Positions 1-5,345 of a stretch of 11,535 bases of DNA are shown here, piece by piece. Position 1 is the first letter of the stretch. Each line of letters begins with the position of its first letter. The translations under genes were made by a program, and so were the position numbers. The notes under the pieces are model-generated. The model was not told the DNA's origin. It ran no database searches and saw only the letters and a list, made by a program, of their open reading frames with translations. This DNA is from DAIRVC01 sp036803025 (GTDB taxonomy: Bacteria; Chloroflexota; Anaerolineae; Anaerolineales; E44-bin32): NCBI GenBank assembly GCA_036803025.1, contig DAIRVC010000079.1:1-11535 (forward strand), in the 5' to 3' direction.

Positions 1-108
<108 letters not shown>

Positions 109-182
109 ACTTGCTCACGTCAACGACGTGATTGGGTCGGATTGACCGGAGCCGAGTTCCGTTGGGCTTCCTATCACTCTTC

Positions 183-197
183 AGTTGTTAAGGTGCC
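183..197 (-). promoter_or_regulatory. boxA-like antitermination element in rRNA leader
   Basis: The minus strand reads GGCACCTTAACAACT about 75 bases before the mature 16S 5' end. This resembles the boxA element (core CTTTAACAA) that binds the NusB/NusE complex in bacterial rRNA leaders, and the location suits that role. The match is to the core only, and no clear boxB hairpin was identified beside it. Confidence 0.45.
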
Positions 198-214
198 GGC
201 GCTTGAGCGGGTCG

Positions 215-243
215 CTTATATCACCCCGCACCCCACATGTCAA
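215..243 (-). promoter_or_regulatory. rRNA operon promoter, proximal (P2)
   Basis: On the minus strand TTGACA (243-238) is followed by a 17-base spacer and TATAAG (220-215). This is a near-consensus sigma-70 type promoter with a predicted start near 208, about 100 bases before the 16S gene. Its spacer shares TGGGGTG with that of the distal promoter. Tandem strong promoters are normal for rRNA operons. Confidence 0.88.
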
Positions 244-259
244 GGGTAAAGACGCAAAC

Positions 260-284
260 GCCGATGTCCATCCCGCACATCGGC
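260..284 (-). other. hairpin in rRNA leader between the two promoters
   Basis: GCCGATGT (260-267) and ACATCGGC (277-284) form a perfect 8 bp stem with a 9-base loop. Read on the minus strand, the stem is followed by the moderately T-rich GTTTGCGTCTTT and then directly by the -35 of the proximal promoter. It could terminate or pause transcripts arriving from the distal promoter or from recR, or it could be a leader-RNA processing structure. The role is inferred from position and shape alone. Confidence 0.4.
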
Positions 285-351
285 ACGGTTGACCGACCTG
301 CCAGGCCGTAGCCTCGGTCTCAGATCTACCTTGCGTCAGTCGATTGTTGGG

Positions 352-377
352 GGTCTTCCCGCTCAGCGGGCGAGACC
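352..377 (-). other. hairpin just downstream of distal rRNA promoter
   Basis: GGTCT (352-356) pairs with AGACC (373-377), and CCCGC (358-362) pairs with GCGGG (366-370). The two stems are separated by a small internal loop and closed by a 3-base loop. The structure would form in the first ~40 bases of transcripts from the distal rRNA promoter. No T tract follows on the minus strand, so it is not a classical terminator. Confidence 0.35.
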
Positions 378-396
378 TGCTTTGCTCGCATCTCCC

Positions 397-424
397 ATTA
401 TACAGGCCCCACCCCAACTGTCAA
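397..424 (-). promoter_or_regulatory. rRNA operon promoter, distal (P1)
   Basis: On the minus strand a perfect TTGACA (424-419), a 16-base spacer and a perfect TATAAT (402-397) form an ideal sigma-70 type promoter. The predicted start is near 390, about 280 bases upstream of the 16S gene. It begins only 30 bases after the recR stop codon, so no separate terminator fits between recR and this promoter. Confidence 0.9.
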
Positions 425-453
425 GGCTTGCACCAAAACCCGATCCCGCCGCC

Positions 454-1062
454 TCACATCTCCTGCCGCCCCTCCAGAGCCCGCGAGAGCGTGGTCACGT
501 CGGCGTACTCCAGGTCGCCTCCCGACGGCAGCCCGCGCGCCAGCCGGGTCACCCGCAGCGCCTGCCCCTCCAGCTGCCGCCGGATGTACAGCGCCGTCGC
601 CTCGCCCTCCAGCGTCGGATTGGTCGCCAGGATCACCTCGCCAATGCCCTCCGGCACCACCCGCCCGACCAGCTCACGGATGCGCAGGTCGTCCGGGCCG
701 ATCCCCTCCACCGGCGAGATGGCCCCGTGCAGGACGTGATAGCGGCCACGATACTGCCCGGTCCGCTCCAGAGCCACCACGTCGAGCAGGTCCTCCACCA
801 CGCACAGCACATCCGCTTGGCGGGTGTCGTCCCGGCAGATGCGGCACGGATCGATCCCCGCTTCGGTGATGTTGTAGCACGCCGAGCAGAAGGCCGTCCC
901 CTCCTGCATCCCCGTCAGCGCCTCGGCCAGTTCACGGCTCTCCGCCTGCGGGGCGCGCAACAGGTAGTAGGTCAGCCGGGCGGCGCTCTTCGGCCCAATG
1001 CCCGGCAACCGGCCAAACGCCTCGATCAATCGCTCAACCGGGCGCGGCAGGCCGACACTCAC
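454..1062 (-). CDS. recR: recombination mediator protein RecR
   Basis: RecR works with RecO (and RecF) to load RecA onto SSB-coated single-stranded DNA during gap repair in the cytoplasm. The 202-residue product has the full family order: a helix-hairpin-helix at residues 19-30 (LPGIGPKSAARL), a four-cysteine zinc finger (C59, C62, C73, C76), and a Toprim domain beginning at LCVVE (86-90) with the NPTLEGEATA block at 148-157. The conserved C-terminal TRLARGLPSGGDLEYAD block is at 172-188. Its length is normal for the family (~200). It starts with GTG, and this codon overlaps the ybaB stop in a 4-base GTGA junction, which points to translational coupling. Gene order dnaX-ybaB-recR is the classic arrangement. 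The rRNA promoter begins 30 bases after its stop. Confidence 0.97.
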   Translation of the reverse strand: MSVGLPRPVERLIEAFGRLPGIGPKSAARLTYYLLRAPQAESRELAEALTGMQEGTAFCSACYNITEAGIDPCRICRDDTRQADVLCVVEDLLDVVALERTGQYRGRYHVLHGAISPVEGIGPDDLRIRELVGRVVPEGIGEVILATNPTLEGEATALYIRRQLEGQALRVTRLARGLPSGGDLEYADVTTLSRALEGRQEM

Positions 1063-1379
1063 CCGCCCGCACCCGGAATCCCCAGGCCGCCGGTCAGCGG
1101 ACCGAGCGTGCGGGCCGCCAGCGCCTGCGAATCATGGATGGCCTGGTTGACAGCCAACATAACCAGGTCTTGCAGCATCTCCACGTCCCCGTCCGCCAGG
1201 AGCTGCGGGGCGATGTGCAGCTGGCGGCACTCCTGTGTCCCGCTCATGACGACGCGCACCGCGCCGCCCCCGGCGCTCGCTTCCACGGTCATGTCGACCA
1301 GGTCCGCCTGGGCCTTGACCAGCGCCTCCTGCAGGCGCTGCATCTGCGCCATCAAACCCGGTGCCTTGCCTTTGGTCAT
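1059..1379 (-). CDS. ybaB: YbaB/EbfC family nucleoid-associated protein
   Basis: YbaB/EbfC proteins are small dimeric DNA-binding proteins that coat or bend the nucleoid and are usually encoded between dnaX and recR. The 106-residue product fits in length and layout: an N-terminal amphipathic helix (LMAQMQRLQEALVKAQADL, about 9-27), a central beta section with VEASAGGGAVRVVMSG (32-47), and a C-terminal helix containing LQDLVMLAVNQAIHDS (69-84). The ATG start lies 42 bases after the dnaX stop and is preceded by a purine-rich GGAAAGGGCGG stretch that can serve as a ribosome binding site. The stop overlaps the recR start by 4 bases. Identity is strong from motif and gene order together; its exact role in this organism is inferred from the family. 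Confidence 0.95.
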   Translation of the reverse strand: MTKGKAPGLMAQMQRLQEALVKAQADLVDMTVEASAGGGAVRVVMSGTQECRQLHIAPQLLADGDVEMLQDLVMLAVNQAIHDSQALAARTLGPLTGGLGIPGAGG

Positions 1380-1421
1380 ACCGCCCTTTCCGCCCGTCCC
1401 GTGAGGATCCCGGCCCAGCCC

Positions 1422-3050
1422 CTACACATCCGGCCGCCGGTCTTCCGGGCGGGCCGGCTTGACATCGACCACCTGCGCCCCCAGATCCCGCATGGCGGCC
1501 GCGACCATCCCCGCATCGCCGACCGCCGCTCCGCCGGCCTGTTCGCCGGCGGGCGCCACGCGTCCTCCAGCCAACGACGAGCGGACCTCGACCTCGCTGC
1601 CCAAGACCTCGCGCAGCGCCTCACGGACCAAGGCCAGACTGTGCCCCTTCTCCATCTTGTCGCGCAACAGGTCGCTGGCGAATCCGAGGATCAGGACGCC
1701 GCCTTCCAATCCCAGCGGCCGGGAGGAGTTGAGCAGGGCCTGCGTGCGCGGGTCTCGCTTGCGCACGGCGCCCAGGATGTCGCGCCAGCGATCCAGGACC
1801 GTCTGGATGCTCACACTTCCCGCCTGCGCCGGAGGTGAAGGGGCGCCCACCGGCTCGTCCGGCTGGGTCGGCGCCTCCGCTTGCCGGTTCCCGGCCGGGC
1901 GCCCGGCCGGCGGCGGCTTGGTCGGGCGGACGGCCGCGGCCGGCCTCGCCGGCCCGAACTCGGCCTCCGGCGCCAGCCCGCGCACGGCCTCGAGAAAGGC
2001 CATCTCGAGCGGCAGGCTGGGCTGCCATCCCGCCCGGGCCTCGCTGGCCGCCCGGTTGAAGCAGCGGATCGCCGTCAGCAGACCCGACACCTCGATGCCG
2101 CCGGCCTGCGCCTCCATCACGCTGCGCATCTCCGCCGTCGTCTCCACCAACCCCGGTGTGCCCATACGGATGAGCAGCAGGCCCCGCAGGTAGTCGACGA
2201 TCTGGCGGGCGAACTGGCGCGGGTCAGCCCCGCTGTCGAGCGTGCGGTTGATCACGGTCAGGCCGTCGCCCAGGTCACCCCTCAGCCAGGTATCGACCAC
2301 CTGGCGGACGGCCTCTCCGGCGGCGGTGCCCAGCACCACCTGCGCCTGGGCCAGGCTGACCGCTACGCCAGCCGAGGCAAGCTGGTCCAACAACGAGATG
2401 GCGTCCCGCAGACTGCCCGTCGCCTGGCGTGCGATCAACTCAAGCACGCCTGTCTCCGCCTGGATCCCCTCTTGCTTGAGCACCTCGCTCAGGTGGGTGA
2501 CCATGGCGTCCACCGGAATCCGGCGGAACTCATGTCGCTGACAGCGCGACAGCACGGTGGCCGGGATCTTGTGCACTTCGGTGGTCGCCAGAACAAAGAT
2601 GGCGTGCGCCGGCGGCTCTTCCAGAGTCTTCAGCAGCGCGTTGAAGGCCGCCGTCGAGAGCATGTGGACTTCGTCGATGATGTAGACCTTGTACTGGCCT
2701 TCACTCGGCGCGAAGTTGATCTTGTCGCGCAGGTCGCGAACGTCTTCGACGCTGGTGTTCGAGGCGGCGTCGATCTCGATCAGGTCGAGGTAGCGCCCCT
2801 GGTTGAATGACCGGCAGTGGTCGCAATCGTTGCACGGCCGATCGGCGAGTGAGGTCGATTCGCAGTTGACCGCCTTGGCCAGCAGGCGGGCGGTCGTCGT
2901 CTTGCCGGTCCCGCGCGGGCCGGCAAACAGATAGGCATGTGCCACCCGTCCGGCGCGCACGGCGTTGCGCAACGTCTGGACGATGTGCTCCTGCCCGACG
3001 ACCGCCTCCCACGAACGCGGCCGCCATTTGCGGTACAGGGCTTGATTCAT
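1422..3050 (-). CDS. dnaX: DNA polymerase III subunit gamma/tau
   Basis: DnaX is the ATPase of the clamp loader that places the beta sliding clamp on DNA and links the polymerase cores at the fork. In the 542-residue reading the N-terminus MNQALYRKWRPRSW is canonical. Walker A GPRGTGKTT is at 44-52, the zinc-binding cysteines at 63, 73, 76 and 79, Walker B DEVH at 126-129, sensor-1 ATTE at 155-158 and the SRC motif at 168-170. A collar region follows, then a Pro/Ala-rich linker (about 370-420) and a C-terminal domain that includes LNSSRPLGLEGGVLILGF. A GTG nine bases further upstream (3059) is in frame, but its GGAG (3066-3063) would be only 3 bases away; the ATG at 3050 has 12 bases and gives the normal N-terminus. 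No obvious A-rich slippery heptamer for a gamma frameshift was seen. It leads the dnaX-ybaB-recR cluster. Confidence 0.97.
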   Translation of the reverse strand: MNQALYRKWRPRSWEAVVGQEHIVQTLRNAVRAGRVAHAYLFAGPRGTGKTTTARLLAKAVNCESTSLADRPCNDCDHCRSFNQGRYLDLIEIDAASNTSVEDVRDLRDKINFAPSEGQYKVYIIDEVHMLSTAAFNALLKTLEEPPAHAIFVLATTEVHKIPATVLSRCQRHEFRRIPVDAMVTHLSEVLKQEGIQAETGVLELIARQATGSLRDAISLLDQLASAGVAVSLAQAQVVLGTAAGEAVRQVVDTWLRGDLGDGLTVINRTLDSGADPRQFARQIVDYLRGLLLIRMGTPGLVETTAEMRSVMEAQAGGIEVSGLLTAIRCFNRAASEARAGWQPSLPLEMAFLEAVRGLAPEAEFGPARPAAAVRPTKPPPAGRPAGNRQAEAPTQPDEPVGAPSPPAQAGSVSIQTVLDRWRDILGAVRKRDPRTQALLNSSRPLGLEGGVLILGFASDLLRDKMEKGHSLALVREALREVLGSEVEVRSSLAGGRVAPAGEQAGGAAVGDAGMVAAAMRDLGAQVVDVKPARPEDRRPDV

Positions 3051-3074
3051 GCGCGCCACCGGCTCCAGCGAGCG

Positions 3075-3103
3075 AGTGTATCAGACGGCCGAAGGGCGCG
3101 CAA
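3075..3103 (-). promoter_or_regulatory. probable dnaX promoter
   Basis: On the minus strand TTGCGC (3103-3098) is followed by exactly 17 bases and TACACT (3080-3075). The bases TGA precede the -10 box, giving an extended -10 (TGnTACACT). The predicted start is near 3068, which leaves an ~18-base leader before the dnaX ATG. The same TTGCGC -35 with a 17-base spacer occurs at the histone-like gene (10010-10038). Confidence 0.55.
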
Positions 3104-3132
3104 GGCGAGCGCAGCCCTGGGCGCGTTGGTGC

Positions 3133-3138
3133 TATAAT
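3133..3138 (+). promoter_or_regulatory. -10 box of tatA promoter
   Basis: A perfect TATAAT lies in the context GCTATAATCC, 36 bases before the tatA ATG. No recognisable -35 hexamer lies at 16-18 bases. The same ten-base context GCTATAATCC occurs upstream of the beta-glucosidase gene on the minus strand. Confidence 0.6.
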
Positions 3139-3173
3139 CCGAGTGAAACAAACGCACGATCGTGGAGGCTGGC

Positions 3174-3365
3174 ATGCGACTTCCGGGCGGATCAGAGTGG
3201 ATCATCATCTTGGTGATTGTGGTGCTGCTGTTCGGGGTCGGCCGCCTGGGACGGATCGGCGGCGAGCTCGGCCGCGGCATACGCGAATTCCGCAAGGGCT
3301 TGAAGGGCGACCAGGAAGAGACCGGGGCCGACAAAGACGAGCCCGGCGATCCGCCGGCGGCCTGA
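3174..3365 (+). CDS. tatA: Sec-independent twin-arginine translocase subunit TatA/TatE
   Basis: TatA oligomerises around the TatBC receptor to let folded, cofactor-bearing proteins cross the cytoplasmic membrane. The 63-residue product has the family layout: a polar residue at position 8 (E8) opening a short transmembrane helix (about 9-22), the conserved FG hinge at F20-G21, an amphipathic helix with GELGRGIREFRKGLKG (about 29-44), and an acidic, disordered tail. Upstream GTG (3162) is in frame, but GGAGG at 3164-3168 sits 5 bases before the ATG at 3174 and overlaps that GTG, so the ATG is the start. No tatB or tatC gene lies in the window. TatA and TatB can be hard to separate, but the short length and FG motif favour TatA. 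Confidence 0.93.
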   Translation: MRLPGGSEWIIILVIVVLLFGVGRLGRIGGELGRGIREFRKGLKGDQEETGADKDEPGDPPAA

Positions 3366-3388
3366 GTCACACGCCTCGCCCAGGATCG

Positions 3389-3417
3389 GGACCGGCCGTC
3401 AGGCCGGTTCTTCGTTT
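3389..3417 (+). terminator. rho-independent terminator of tatA
   Basis: GGACCGGCC (3389-3397) pairs with GGCCGGTTC (3402-3410), including one G-T pair, around a 4-base loop. The T-rich TTCGTTTTCG follows on the plus strand, 24 bases after the tatA stop. The stem overlaps the last codons and stop of the convergent DUF1992 gene. On the minus strand no T tract follows, so it acts mainly for tatA. Confidence 0.75.
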
Positions 3418-3809
3418 TCGCGGCTGACCAGCGCCCGCTCGGCTTCCCGCCCGGCATCGAAGTGCGCGCGCTGGAGTGAGAGGGCCGGCACCAGCAGATT
3501 CAGCCGATCGATCTGGCGGTTGACCTCGGCCACGCGCTCCTGGAAGCGCTGCCTGGCCGCTCGGCCGCCGCCGCGCCGGCGCAGCTCGCGGCGCGCGGCC
3601 TCCATTTCCCGGCGCAGCTCCCGGTCAAGCTCGATCCAGGCCGGCGCCAGGCCGGCTCCCTGGAGAAGATGGAAGGCCGCCCACATCTCCGGATCAATGG
3701 CGGACTCACTCAACAGTGCCAGCGGCTGCCCGGAGCCGGGCAGCCCATCGAACTCCCCGGCCCGCAGCGCCGACTCGATCCTGGACTCGGCCAGCCGCTG
3801 CCACAACAT
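3399..3809 (-). CDS. DUF1992 (DnaJ-homologue subfamily C member 28 type) protein
   Basis: This 136-residue cytoplasmic protein opens with MLWQRLAESRIESALRAG and carries the DUF1992 hallmark FDGLPGSGQPL at 20-30. A conserved helix around the WAAFHLLQGAGLAPAWIELDRE region follows. The rest is charged, Arg/Glu-rich and probably helical or coiled-coil (about residues 60-105). The family is widespread, sometimes fused to J domains in eukaryotes, and has no settled biochemical function. The frame stays open far upstream inside the LysM gene, but that part is Arg/Ser/Pro junk without family similarity. The ATG at 3809 begins one base after the LysM stop (TGAgATG), so translation is probably coupled. 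The end of the gene overlaps the tatA terminator. Confidence 0.85.
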   Translation of the reverse strand: MLWQRLAESRIESALRAGEFDGLPGSGQPLALLSESAIDPEMWAAFHLLQGAGLAPAWIELDRELRREMEAARRELRRRGGGRAARQRFQERVAEVNRQIDRLNLLVPALSLQRAHFDAGREAERALVSRENEEPA

Positions 3810-3810
3810 C

Positions 3811-4563
3811 TCAGCCGCCTGGGATGGTGAACGTGGAGTGCGTCTGGCCGGATGAATCGCGTAGCGTGATGACCCTGCCCGGCAGCCAGACCGCTTCATC
3901 CAGCCCCCAATACAGATCGATGACTGTGTCGGTGCCGGCGCGCGTGTGCAGGCTGACCGCGCCGTTGTGCAGGGTGAAGATCGGGAAGGTGTAGCGGCGG
4001 CCCTGCCCATCATCGAGCAGCCAGCCGGCCATATATGCATCGCCGCCGGTGTTGAGCAGCAGCACGGTCTCGGATTCGAGTACGCCCGCCCCGCTGACCC
4101 CGCGGATTTCGACGTGCGGCGCCTGCGCCTCCGGGTTGGGGGTGACGGTGGACGAAGCGGCCTGCGGCGCTCGGGTGGCGGGCGGAGGCGTGGCCGCGTC
4201 ACCGACCGGCACGATCAGCACCTGACCGGTGGAGAGCGTGTCCGGATCGGTCAGCCCGTTCGCGGCCATCAGCGCCTGTATGTCGATCCCCAAAAGCGTG
4301 GCGATGTCCATGAGCGTGTCACCCGGCTGCACGGTGTAGGTGGCCGGCGTGACCGAAGGCGGGATGGTCGGTGTGTCGGTCGGGATGGCGCTGGCCACGA
4401 CCGCCTCCAAATCGGTCGTGGCAGTCGCCGTGGCCTCCGGCGCGGGTGGCTCACGCGAATCCCAGATCAGCAGAACGATCGTCACGGTCAGGGCCGACAC
4501 GATCACGTTCAGCAATAGATAGCCCAGGAACTGATTCAGGTTCGCCCGGCGGACGCTGCCCAT
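3811..4563 (-). CDS. membrane-anchored LysM and lamin-tail domain protein
   Basis: The 250-residue product starts with a short basic tail and one transmembrane helix (about 12-34) without a lipobox or clear cleavage site, so it is probably anchored with its body outside the cell. A Thr/Pro/Ala linker (35-74) precedes one LysM domain (75-119: YTVQPGDTLMDIATLLGI to LIVP), which in this family binds N-acetylglucosamine polymers such as peptidoglycan. A second linker leads to a beta-rich lamin-tail (LTD) domain (about 150-247), marked by VEIRGVSG, the ESETVLLLNTGG strand and AGWLLDDGQG. LTD domains are frequent in secreted bacterial proteins, with roles in surface binding that are mostly inferred. 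It is co-transcribed with the DUF1992 gene that follows. No good Shine-Dalgarno precedes the ATG; the predicted transcript begins only a few bases upstream. Confidence 0.85.
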   Translation of the reverse strand: MGSVRRANLNQFLGYLLLNVIVSALTVTIVLLIWDSREPPAPEATATATTDLEAVVASAIPTDTPTIPPSVTPATYTVQPGDTLMDIATLLGIDIQALMAANGLTDPDTLSTGQVLIVPVGDAATPPPATRAPQAASSTVTPNPEAQAPHVEIRGVSGAGVLESETVLLLNTGGDAYMAGWLLDDGQGRRYTFPIFTLHNGAVSLHTRAGTDTVIDLYWGLDEAVWLPGRVITLRDSSGQTHSTFTIPGG

Positions 4564-4572
4564 AGGCAGGCG

Positions 4573-4581
4573 ATCATAGCA
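4573..4581 (-). promoter_or_regulatory. extended -10 promoter of the LysM-DUF1992 operon
   Basis: The minus strand reads TGCTATGAT, an extended -10 (TGn plus TATGAT at 4578-4573). The predicted start is near 4566, only about 3 bases before the ATG at 4563. The mRNA would therefore be leaderless or nearly so, which agrees with the missing Shine-Dalgarno. Confidence 0.55.
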
Positions 4582-4620
4582 CAGGAGCCCGCATTGCGGT
4601 ATCGGCGCCCGATTGTCCGG

Positions 4621-4626
4621 TAGAAT
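4621..4626 (+). promoter_or_regulatory. possible -10 box for the NYN nuclease gene
   Basis: TAGAAT lies 36 bases before the start of the NYN gene and back to back with the LysM operon promoter. No -35 hexamer lies at a normal distance (TTGCGG at 4594-4599 would be 21 bases away), so this is a weak assignment. Confidence 0.35.
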
Positions 4627-4661
4627 TCAGGCGGCTTTCCCGGCGCACAGGGCCGAGCGTG

Positions 4662-5135
4662 ATGCCATACCTGATTGATGGGCACAATTTGATTGCGCAG
4701 ACACCGGGCATCCAGCTGGGCGCGGTGGATGACGAAGCTCAGCTGATCAGGCTGCTACAGGCCTTCTGCACACGCACCGGCAGTCGGGCGACGGTCTACT
4801 TCGACAAGGGCCAGGCAGCAGCCCCTTCGCCGCCCTCCGCTGGCCGGGTCACCGCCCGGTTCGTCGCCGCGCCGGGCAGCGCCGATCAGGCCATCATGCA
4901 CCACCTGGACCGCCTGGCAGGCGAGGCCCGCAATTGGACGGTCGTCTCCTCCGACCGCGAGGTCCAGCAGGCTGCCTCCCGGGCCGGCGCTCGCCGTCTC
5001 GGCAGCCGCGAGTTCGCCGCCCGGCTCCTGCAGCGGCTGGCCCGGCCTCAGGCCGAGAAGCCCAGCGACAGCCTCTCTAAGGAAGATGTCGAATACTGGG
5101 AGAGACGCTTTCGCCACCCCCGGCGCCGCCCGTAG
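4662..5135 (+). CDS. NYN domain (YacP-like) ribonuclease
   Basis: The 157-residue product has the PIN-like NYN fold of YacP/Rae1 proteins, which are cytoplasmic endoribonucleases that act on mRNA. The opening strand and motif LIDGHNL (4-10) supplies the first catalytic Asp (D6). TVYFDKG (44-50) gives D48, SADQAIMHHL (73-82) gives D75, and TVVSSDREVQQAA (93-105) gives the SSD acidic block with D98. The tail from about 128 is charged and Arg-rich. Length is slightly below the ~170 residues of B. subtilis YacP. A GTG directly before the ATG (4659) could also start it; AGGG at 4649-4652 serves either. Family membership is confident. The target RNA is unknown, and unlike in Firmicutes no rlmB or cysS neighbour is seen here. 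Confidence 0.85.
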   Translation: MPYLIDGHNLIAQTPGIQLGAVDDEAQLIRLLQAFCTRTGSRATVYFDKGQAAAPSPPSAGRVTARFVAAPGSADQAIMHHLDRLAGEARNWTVVSSDREVQQAASRAGARRLGSREFAARLLQRLARPQAEKPSDSLSKEDVEYWERRFRHPRRRP

Positions 5136-5178
5136 CCGACTTCTTCATAATCTTCTAATGGAAATTGGACTTGTTTGG

Positions 5179-5187
5179 TGGTATTAT
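5179..5187 (+). promoter_or_regulatory. extended -10 promoter with no plus-strand gene downstream
   Basis: TGGTATTAT (5179-5187) matches TGn plus TATTAT in an AT-rich stretch (5141-5190) that stands out in this GC-rich window. It sits inside the palindrome GGTATTATACC (5180-5190), so the minus strand also shows a perfect TATAAT (5188-5183). No -35 hexamer at a standard distance was found for either strand. The next gene to the right is on the minus strand. Confidence 0.4.
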
Positions 5188-5193
5188 ACCCGG

Positions 5194-5345
5194 CAGGATG
5201 AGACGGTTTTGTGACTGAACGGTATCCCCGGCTCATCTCAGGGGAAGACGCCACCCGCCTCCGTGTTCCCCCCTGCACGAGCGGGAAGGCCCCCGACAAT
5301 TGGAACCGCCGGATGACCCCCCCACATCCGGCGGTTCGCCTTTAA
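5194..5345 (+). ncRNA. candidate small RNA between NYN gene and beta-glucosidase gene
   Basis: A plus-strand transcript starting at the extended -10 near 5187 would run about 150 bases to the hairpin at 5303-5337 and TTT at 5341-5343. It contains no credible reading frame. Short complementary blocks include GATGAG (5197-5202) with CTCATC (5232-5237), the alternative TCCCC (5225-5229) with GGGGA (5241-5245), and TTCCC (5266-5270) with GGGAA (5283-5287). I looked for SRP RNA, RNase P and tmRNA signatures and saw none; 6S RNA cannot be ruled in or out by eye. The call rests only on the promoter-structure-hairpin arrangement. The hairpin may instead serve only the convergent gene. Confidence 0.28.
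5303..5337 (-). terminator. hairpin terminator after beta-glucosidase gene, possibly bidirectional
   Basis: GAACCGCCGGATG (5303-5315) and CATCCGGCGGTTC (5325-5337) form a perfect 13 bp stem with a 9-base C-rich loop, starting 4 bases after the beta-glucosidase stop. On the minus strand it is followed by CCAATTGTC, a poor T tract. On the plus strand it is followed by GCCTTTAA. It may therefore work in both directions. Confidence 0.7.

Noticed and set aside
289..1404. 371-codon plus-strand frame across the rRNA leader, recR and ybaB
   Set aside because: It is antisense to certain genes, rich in Arg/Pro/His/Gln as expected from GC-rich reverse frames, and has no family motif.
1422..3050. Programmed frameshift in dnaX producing a short gamma form
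   Set aside because: No A-rich slippery heptamer of the known type was seen in the linker region.
3810..4202. N-terminal extension of the DUF1992 frame into the LysM gene
   Set aside because: The extension is Arg/Ser/Pro-rich without domain similarity; family similarity begins at the ATG at 3809.
5048..5299. Minus-strand 83-codon frame between the NYN and beta-glucosidase genes
   Set aside because: It overlaps the NYN gene antisense, with no ribosome binding site or family similarity.
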